Source: CAVQEK01 sp964596645 (GTDB lineage: Bacteria > Bacteroidota > Bacteroidia > Cytophagales > Cyclobacteriaceae). Taken from it: a stretch of DNA of 20,204 nucleotides. Positions within the stretch are counted from its first letter, which is position 1. The number at the start of each line of letters is the position of its first letter. Below are positions 16,981 through 20,204 of the stretch, one piece after another. The stretch spans positions 1 through 20,204 of the forward strand of contig CAZQVB010000059.1 of the NCBI GenBank assembly GCA_964596645.1. The letters are read 5' to 3'. Made by a program: the position numbers and the translations under genes. The notes under the pieces are model-generated. The model was not told where the DNA came from and searched no databases. It saw nothing but the letters and a program-made list of their open reading frames with translations.

Positions 16981-17606
16981 CAACTAATCCCTAAAAAAAT
17001 ACTGCGCAAGATAACCAAAAATTGTTTTCTCATGACTCAGTCGATCAGACAATAGTCCAAAAAAATCTAAGTATAGTAAAAAACCAGTATGCTGAATTTA
17101 ATAAATCCTCCTGGTGTCGGCCTTTGTTTATTTATGGAACCAATCCCCGCAGATCCTCACAACCATCTGTAGATCAAATGTCAAATTTAGAAGAAAAAAC
17201 AAAAGTACCGTCACGCTACAAATTTTTGTTTTCCTCACACACGCGCTGTGTGCCTGCAGCCTTGGTACATTCGCAATGCCTCCGCCAACGTGCGTACCGG
17301 TACTTTGGCCCGAAGATTACCGGATGGTGTTTGGCCCTTCACTGGAAGACGAGCACCACGAGCAGGAGCGGCAGAGTTTTGCGAAAGCAGGCTGCGACTT
17401 GTGCCGGCACCAGAGCCCACTGTACAACCATACGCCCGGAGGCAGCAAAATGAGCTGCATGAATCCCTCCACCCACAGAGCGCCGGCACCATAGGCCCGG
17501 GCATTGTGCTGGTGGTGAAGGCCAGTGATGTGTTAGCGTCCGATGCATACCTATATAAAGAACCCGGCGCTTAGTAAGGACTGTATTTAAGCGCTAAATA
17601 TCTACA
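16981..17606. other. Intergenic region, possibly with a decayed coding remnant
   Basis: The first 200 bases are AT-rich and hold a degenerate copy of the near-palindrome (GATCAGACAATAGTCC at 17043-17058). From about 17,200 to 17,575 GC rises and codon-like sequence appears on the plus strand in two frames. One contains CVPVLWPEDYRMVFGPSLED and a CDLC motif and stops at 17494. The other ends GIVLVVKASDVLASDAYLYK before a stop at 17574. They could be halves of one frameshifted gene. I recognise no family, and chance reading is possible. Confidence 0.35.
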
Positions 17607-17648
17607 AATAAAAAAAAGCCGAGAGTTAACTATTCAACTCTCGGCTTT
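17607..17648 (-). terminator. Strong rho-independent terminator
   Basis: A perfect 13-base stem (AAAGCCGAGAGTT at 17615-17627 with AACTCTCGGCTTT at 17636-17648) closes an 8-base loop. On the minus strand the stem runs straight into a T tract (17618-17611). It lies 20 bases past the PRC-barrel gene and ends that operon. Confidence 0.9.
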
Positions 17649-17668
17649 GATAAAGTTAAAGAAAACTC

Positions 17669-18187
17669 TTATTCATTGTCCTCTCGTCTCTTAAATTCTC
17701 TACGGCTATAAAAACCTTCATCATCCATGTGAGCTTCATCAGTGGATTCTTCAGGAAAATATTGCCGTAGCACAGTTACCTCGTAATTTCGGTCTACACT
17801 GTCACTTTTCTTCCTTCTTTTTGTTTTCGCAAAAGTATTGCTATTGATTTCGTGGGAGATCACCTTTTTCTCCGTCTCATCAACCTTTACCAGCCCTATA
17901 GGAATAATCAAGTGATTTTCTCCTTCTCTATTGACAAATTCATGGGCTCCTTCACTGGCCGCCTTATTATAAGCTTCGTGATCATCTTCTATTAAAGATT
18001 GATCCACCTCAACGTCCAGGTAAATTACCCGTTCTGTTTCTTTGTTGGCTAATAAACCATCTACTTTTCCTACCCTTCGATTTTCGTTATCTACTACATC
18101 CCATCCTCTGACGTCACTATCATCAGAGGCAACTTTATATCCTGACAGATCATCCAGGTAATACAAATTCTTTTTATTTTCTGACAT
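17669..18187 (-). CDS. PRC-barrel domain protein
   Basis: A 172-residue acidic protein with no signal peptide or membrane segment. Residues about 9-70 (YYLDDLSGYKVASDDSDVRGWDVVDNENRRVGKVDGLLANKE and on) read as a PRC-barrel, with a further strand region HLIIPIGLVKVDE at about 96-108. The C-terminal third is charged and ends with several Arg and Glu. PRC-barrels occur in ribosome maturation factor RimM, photosynthetic reaction centres and many stress-linked proteins of unknown role. This one is of the last type. It begins four bases after the upstream gene and is followed by a strong terminator. The region is more AT-rich than the rest of the window. Confidence 0.8.
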   Translation of the reverse strand: MSENKKNLYYLDDLSGYKVASDDSDVRGWDVVDNENRRVGKVDGLLANKETERVIYLDVEVDQSLIEDDHEAYNKAASEGAHEFVNREGENHLIIPIGLVKVDETEKKVISHEINSNTFAKTKRRKKSDSVDRNYEVTVLRQYFPEESTDEAHMDDEGFYSRREFKRREDNE

Positions 18188-18191
18188 GATT

Positions 18192-18800
18192 CTAATTTTT
18201 TTGTGATTGATGATTAATATTTTGCAGTAGATCGGCTGATTCCCTGAAGAAATTTTTTACTGCAGTTTTCTGGTTCAAAGTAAGCACATCAGTCTCTATG
18301 TCCATTGCTGCATTGATTACAGCATCTGGCCCATTGGCCAAATCCGGAAACTCTTGTTGTTGCATTTTCTTCAATGATTGCGCTAAAATACCTGCTGCTT
18401 CTTTGATAGAATTGGCATGGGTTGTTTCGAAGGGATCTTCCGTAATTTTCTCCGCCAAGCTTCTTACCCGCTCTATATCATTTGCGATATCGTAGTTAAT
18501 TTCTTCTGCCAATGCCTCTGTAGCATTGGTTAATTTCAATAGCGCCTCATTGGTGTATTCATGGTCGAGACCCATTGGATCAGCATCTTGCTGAATGAAA
18601 GTGACATAGGAAACTATAGTAGAATTATCAATCTCAGCGTGATCTGTTTCTATTGGTTCTTCGGTTACTTCTTCATTTGCTTCTAAGGTTTCCTCATCAT
18701 TAAAAGCAAACAGGTATATCAGGATGCCAGCAATAATGGCCAGTGCTAAAAGTATCCAGGGCCATTTGGGAGATCTCTTTTCAATTTTTATTTCTGCCAT
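18192..18800 (-). CDS. Membrane-anchored helical protein, function unknown
   Basis: The protein has 202 residues: a short basic N-terminus (MAEIKIEKRSPK), one membrane helix at about residues 13-33 (WPWILLALAIIAGILIYLFAF), then a very acidic stretch (about 34-58) and a mostly helical domain to the end. With positive residues before the helix, the main part should face the periplasm. I recognise no family. It lies four bases upstream of the PRC-barrel gene, so they form one operon and probably act together. A role in envelope or stress response would be a guess. Low GC suggests it may have been acquired. Confidence 0.7.
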   Translation of the reverse strand: MAEIKIEKRSPKWPWILLALAIIAGILIYLFAFNDEETLEANEEVTEEPIETDHAEIDNSTIVSYVTFIQQDADPMGLDHEYTNEALLKLTNATEALAEEINYDIANDIERVRSLAEKITEDPFETTHANSIKEAAGILAQSLKKMQQQEFPDLANGPDAVINAAMDIETDVLTLNQKTAVKNFFRESADLLQNINHQSQKN

Positions 18801-19329
18801 AAGATTAAATAGTTTTTTTTCTGCAGTCGGTGATCAAAAACCGCTCCGTTCATCTCTTTTGAAAATTATTCCTTCATGCCTTCGGGAGCTAAGCATCAAA
18901 TACACCGATAGTAATGGCTCATCATTAAACTTGAAGCAGAAATGGAAAGATGCGGTTTGCCCACATGCTGTGTATATTTTTACCCAATGCTTTCTTTTTT
19001 GTGGAATTATATAGTTTTACTATAACGGAAATGCTGAAGTTCAAACACCTTCTAATCATTGAAAGAAAGCGAAGTGTTTTTAGACCGCCTTAGGGATTTA
19101 TTCTTCTCAAGCTGTTCTCAACCCAAAGAAAATCATTGAGGTATTTAATGGAGAGAATGAAGAGAATAACTGTTTGGTTTTCGACCATTATGATACATGT
19201 GCGAGAACTTCAATCCTGAACAAGTAGAGTTCAGCACGGATTTTCTATAATTACAAACTAGGCGGCCGGAGAAATATGAAGTTGGTGCAACTGATGAGAT
19301 AACAGAGTATAACTTCATTTTAGATACAC
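18801..19329. other. AT-rich intergenic region
   Basis: No gene is recognised. The stretch separates the PRC-barrel operon from the mobile-DNA remnants. A plus-strand frame of about 48 codons around 19090-19235 (including KIIEVFNGENEENNCLVFDH) has no ATG and no family I know. A further open frame runs from about 19246 into the transposase fragment, but its upstream part does not look like transposase. No exact TAnnTTTG element was found near the 18800 start. Confidence 0.5.
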
Positions 19330-19454
19330 TGTTTTTGTATCTGACCGCCATCATTGATATCTATAGCCGCTATGTAGTACACTGGTCGGTCTCTAATACT
19401 ATGGAGGCCGACTGGTGCGCCCGATTATTTGAGCAGGCCGTTAAGAAGCACTAA
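19330..19454 (+). pseudogene. IS3-family transposase (OrfB) fragment
   Basis: About 41 codons read LYLTAIIDIYSRYVVHWSVS, then NTMEADWCARLFEQAVKKH and a stop. This is part of the catalytic DDE (rve) domain of IS3-type transposases, from the first catalytic Asp region onward. Normal proteins continue with a G-x-P-x-I-x-x-x-DQGSQ segment that is missing here, and the sequence before residue 1 of the fragment is not transposase-like, so both ends are lost. The right junction falls at about 19451, at the end of the Zn-ribbon gene on the other strand. It is not functional. Confidence 0.8.
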
Positions 19455-19851
19455 TATGCTTCCATGGATCAAAATTGGCCATGTAGTCCTGTTGTTGAAT
19501 TATTTGTAACTTCTCAATGCCACGCTCTACAATCGCCCTGTAGCCGTAGTCGTAGCACATGTAGTACCACGAGGCCGAGGACTTGAAGAGGCCGGTGAAA
19601 TGGTCAAGGTTAAAACCCATAGCTTCAGCCACCTCCCTGCGCACGATGGTTTTGCCCTGAGGGCTGAGCTGCTGCAGAATGCGCCTGTTATACCGGATGA
19701 TCTGGTTTACCTGGCGAATGTACAGTTCGTGCGATGCCTTGTGCTGGTTGTTGTAGGAATTGCGGCAATGGGCATCGCAAAATTTCTTGTCGGAACGTCC
19801 GGAGAGGCCTTTGTTGCACTGCAGACAGCGCTGCGTTTGAAAGTTTGCCAT
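19441..19851 (-). CDS. Small Zn-ribbon protein next to a tyrosine recombinase
   Basis: A 136-residue protein with four cysteines near the N-terminus (C9, C12, C25, C29: RCLQC then KKFCDAHCRNSYNNQ), a likely single zinc-binding site. The rest (about 40-136) is charged and helical with several Tyr and Trp (SSASWYYMCYDYGYRAI). I know similar hypothetical proteins in Bacteroidota but no function. I use the ATG at 19851; a GTG at 19863 is possible. It is divergent from the recombinase gene with 76 bases between. Its last three or four codons overlap the transposase fragment, so the C-terminus may have been altered. Confidence 0.7.
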   Translation of the reverse strand: MANFQTQRCLQCNKGLSGRSDKKFCDAHCRNSYNNQHKASHELYIRQVNQIIRYNRRILQQLSPQGKTIVRREVAEAMGFNLDHFTGLFKSSASWYYMCYDYGYRAIVERGIEKLQIIQQQDYMANFDPWKHISAS

Positions 19852-19927
19852 TTTATTAAACACTTATTGTCGACTTTAAATGCTTAATAATACAGCTAAA
19901 ATGCGAAACATGTCGTGATTGGGGCCT

Positions 19928-20204
19928 ATGGCTCATCGCGAAATGATAAATCAGTCCCGACACCCTGCCGCCAGTGAGGCGGTGGTACAAGCATATACAC
20001 AGGCCTTGCAGGCCTTTGAGCGCCAATTGGTGTTGAAAAACTATAGCCCGTCTACCCAGAGCACCTATACACTGATGTTCCGCAAGTTTTTGCGCGCTCA
20101 GTTTCCCAAGCCGCTTTATCAGGTAGGCACCGATGATGTGGAGAACTACCATGCCGCTCTGATCAAGGGCAACACCGTATCTTCTTCATACATCAACCAA
20201 AGCA
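19928..20204 (+). CDS. Tyrosine recombinase/integrase, N-terminal part
   Basis: The gene runs off the window's right edge; 92 codons are visible. The segment ALQAFERQLVLKNYSPSTQS, followed by TYTLMFRKFL and a later SSSYINQS, is the N-terminal core-binding (SAM-like) domain of XerC/D-type tyrosine recombinases. The catalytic domain with its Arg-His-Arg-Tyr residues would lie beyond the edge. The start is the ATG at 19928; an in-frame stop at 19916 limits extension. It is divergent from the Zn-ribbon gene. It may serve a mobile element whose body is to the right, or be a chromosomal integrase. Confidence 0.85.
   Translation, partial: MAHREMINQSRHPAASEAVVQAYTQALQAFERQLVLKNYSPSTQSTYTLMFRKFLRAQFPKPLYQVGTDDVENYHAALIKGNTVSSSYINQS

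Overview
The window looks like chromosomal DNA of a Bacteroidota member, most likely a marine or free-living relative of the Cytophagales. The evidence is the protein types (Na+-NQR, K+-dependent-type membrane pyrophosphatase, a DUF2721 protein, a Bacteroidota-style IspH), several exact TAnnTTTG promoter elements, weak ribosome binding sites, and a Zn-ribbon/tyrosine-recombinase pair. The bulk of the window is of moderate GC. A stretch at about 17,580-19,330 is clearly more AT-rich. No genus can be named from the sequence alone.

Layout, left to right. 1-293 is non-coding and carries a dispersed repeat. 294-5450 (minus strand) holds a DUF2721 membrane protein and the sodium-pumping NADH:quinone reductase operon nqrA-B-C-D-E. 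A terminator hairpin follows nqrE directly, and no nqrF is present. 5560-7208 (minus) holds cmk and ispH. At 7372-7506 (minus) there is a 44-residue predicted lipoprotein. 7642-9522 (plus) is an Uup-like ABC-F ATPase. 9573-12090 (minus) is a probable three-gene operon: a NeuD/PglD-like left-handed beta-helix protein that lacks the expected catalytic histidines, the tRNA hydroxylase TrhO, and a nucleoside phosphorylase. The last two overlap by one base, and a well-formed promoter lies just upstream of the first gene.

12,091-13,078 is a repeat-rich intergenic region. It has blocks of a CT(C/G)AAAG heptamer, a 20-base near-palindrome that recurs elsewhere in the window, an imperfect 25-base inverted repeat, and two diverged copies of a roughly 100-base direct repeat. 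13,079-15,457 (minus) is the membrane pyrophosphatase hppA. 15,797-16,980 (minus) is a Na+/Ca2+ antiporter interrupted by a 10-N assembly gap of the wrong length for its frame. 17,669-18,800 (minus) is an AT-rich two-gene operon (a membrane-anchored helical protein and a PRC-barrel protein) with a strong terminator. The right end is mobile-DNA territory: an IS3-type transposase fragment, a small Zn-ribbon protein, and the start of a tyrosine recombinase that runs off the window.

Three of the larger systems move cations (Nqr, HppA, Na+/Ca2+ antiporter), which suits an organism that relies on sodium bioenergetics. Housekeeping genes fill the middle. The least explained material is the intergenic near-palindrome family, the small lipoprotein, the histidine-less NeuD homologue, a possible short transcript upstream of hppA, and the recombinase-linked Zn-ribbon gene.
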